Of a DNA stretch of 8,070 nt, positions 6,748 through 8,070 are shown one piece after another (positions within the stretch are counted from its first letter, which is position 1; each line of letters starts with the position of its first letter). A model generated the notes under the pieces. That model made no database searches and was not told where the DNA came from. It was given only the letters and a program-made list of their open reading frames with translations. The position numbers and the translations under genes were made by a program. Source of the stretch: Caldithrix sp. RBG_13_44_9 (GTDB lineage: Bacteria > Calditrichota > Calditrichia > RBG-13-44-9); NCBI GenBank assembly GCA_001771055.1, contig MESS01000148.1, positions 261 through 8,330 of the forward strand, written 5' to 3'.

Positions 6748-8070
6748 TCAAAATTCCAGCGATATGCCAAATCGAATTTGGCGAGGTTCACGATATCTTG
6801 CCGGATTAAACGGGAACGGGCTTGAAATGGGATAAAACCTATCCGGATACAGCGGATCATTCCAGCTCAATGGTGTAGGATCTCCACACTCATAAGCATC
6901 ACCGGTAACATTATTTATTATGTCAGCATTCTGGGAATTGAAAATATTGGTAATTTCAATGCTGAAGATATAGCGGATACGATATACCATAAAAAACTTT
7001 TGAAAACTAAGATCTGCCCAATGCCAATATTTCCCTAACTTACTGTATCTGAGACTCTGGTCTTGAGCCAGGGTATACACTGGTCGCCCCTCCTCCGGTT
7101 GATAATAATTGAATTCTGCCGGAGTATAACGTCTTCCGGCCATCCCGAACCATCTGAAATTGAGATTCCAATCATCAAATAGTCTAAACCAAAATATTTT
7201 TGGTGCTTTACCTTTTGGAACATTAAAGTTCAAATTAAATGAAATCTGCCAGGGTCTATCCCACTGGGCATAAGCTTCCTTGATGGGTTCTTCGTCGATA
7301 CTGCCTTGGGCGACTAATAGACCGATATCGGACGATGATGACTTGGTGGTTGTTAGAGCGAATGATCCATTAATTACACCCGAAAGATAGGTACCCATAC
7401 GGGTACGGAATTCCCCTTCTATACCGCGAGAGCGGGCATAATCCAGATTGATATAGAAAATTGCCGAACCAACCCGCGGTATCCCCCGAATAGTGGTCGT
7501 TTGAACGTAGTCAAAAATATCAGTGTAGTAAGCAGTAAGGTTGAAAACATTGTTCTTATTTAATTTATATCTTACTCCCAGCTCATATTTTACTGAGGTT
7601 GTAGGATTCAGATTAGGATTACCGAATTTCTGATACGCCGATTTTGAACTAATACCGCCAAGCTTTGCATACACAAATTGAGGTTTAGGCAATTTTGAAA
7701 AATGGCCATAATTGAGAAATAACATCAGATTGTCGGACACAGGATGAGAAACGGCAAGGCGCGGCATAAGACGCATTTTATAGCGGTGCCCGAACAACTC
7801 GTAGGTATCGTCAAGATAACCCTGTCTCATCTCAGTGGTAAGAAGGTTGGTAGTATCCTTGATGGCATCATCAACATATTGACCGGGCATCCAGTAGTCC
7901 AACCGAACACCTACGTTTAAATAAAAGCCTTCAAATTTTATATTATCCTGGGCATAAAATCCACCATCCGCCGGATTAACGCGATAGATATCCTGGGTTG
8001 AGCCATAACCGCCTTCTATCCACGGATCTACGATGTCGATCATCTGCATTTCTTTGAATGAACCTTCAAA
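6748..8070 (-). CDS. TonB-dependent outer-membrane receptor, C-terminal part
   Basis: The frame is open to the right edge of the window (its first visible residues are FEGSFKEMQMID), so the ATG at 8049 is internal and the N-terminal plug lies outside. The 440 visible residues are a run of amphipathic beta-strands typical of the TonB receptor barrel: GFYLNVGVRLDYWMPG, MLFLNYGHFSKLPKP, KYELGVRYKLNKNNVFNLTAYYTDIFDYV, SRGIEGEFRTR and IEITNIFNSQNADI. It ends RQIRFGISLEF with the aromatic terminal residue expected of a BAM substrate. Such receptors use TonB-ExbBD energy to import large or scarce ligands; the ligand cannot be told from this part. It is the most upstream visible gene of an operon with the PorV-like and NHL-like genes, and the promoter is outside the window. 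Confidence 0.92.
   Translation of the reverse strand, partial: FEGSFKEMQMIDIVDPWIEGGYGSTQDIYRVNPADGGFYAQDNIKFEGFYLNVGVRLDYWMPGQYVDDAIKDTTNLLTTEMRQGYLDDTYELFGHRYKMRLMPRLAVSHPVSDNLMLFLNYGHFSKLPKPQFVYAKLGGISSKSAYQKFGNPNLNPTTSVKYELGVRYKLNKNNVFNLTAYYTDIFDYVQTTTIRGIPRVGSAIFYINLDYARSRGIEGEFRTRMGTYLSGVINGSFALTTTKSSSSDIGLLVAQGSIDEEPIKEAYAQWDRPWQISFNLNFNVPKGKAPKIFWFRLFDDWNLNFRWFGMAGRRYTPAEFNYYQPEEGRPVYTLAQDQSLRYSKLGKYWHWADLSFQKFFMVYRIRYIFSIEITNIFNSQNADIINNVTGDAYECGDPTPLSWNDPLYPDRFYPISSPFPFNPARYREPRQIRFGISLEF

Overview
The window looks like chromosomal DNA from a Gram-negative, moderately AT-rich bacterium of the FCB group (Bacteroidota/Ignavibacteria/Calditrichota/Marinimicrobia/KSB1-like). Three observations support this. 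There are two type IX secretion (T9SS) C-terminal sorting domains of the YPNPFNP class. There is a PorV/PorQ-family outer-membrane protein. There is also a TonB-dependent receptor with a terminal aromatic residue. Good Shine-Dalgarno sites before several genes argue mildly against classical Bacteroidia, which seldom use them, and for one of the deeper FCB lineages. The exact phylum cannot be fixed from this sequence.

Layout. Bases 2-277 (+) are the last 91 codons of a secreted T9SS cargo protein whose body lies left of the window. Bases 278-828 hold no convincing gene. They carry a 14-bp palindrome, a GC-rich foldable patch, and a 147-bp segment bounded by perfect 12-bp inverted repeats built from TCCTGT units. 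Bases 829-3997 (-) are one large secreted protein gene: signal peptide, FG-GAP-like repeats, an unassigned beta-rich region, a CARDB-like Ig domain and a T9SS sorting domain. A single extra base in a 5-nt homopolymer (1165-1169) cuts the sorting domain off from the rest. Bases 3998-4593 are intergenic, with a perfect 16-bp-stem hairpin and a convincing Rho-independent terminator for the genes to the right.

Bases 4594-8070 (-) are a tight three-gene operon, transcribed right to left: the C-terminal part of a TonB-dependent receptor (6748-8070), a PorV/PorQ-family barrel protein (5740-6729) and a putative lipoprotein with NHL-like propeller repeats (4594-5724). The gaps are 18 and 15 bp, and the operon ends at the terminator at 4497-4526.

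The window therefore combines outer-membrane transport and export machinery with surface or secreted T9SS cargo. The most interesting points are the frameshift that separates the cargo from its export signal (at a sequence that could also allow +1 slippage at a stop codon), the unassigned middle region of that cargo protein, and the inverted-repeat element at 650-796. No RNA gene, CRISPR array, integrase or transposase was seen.
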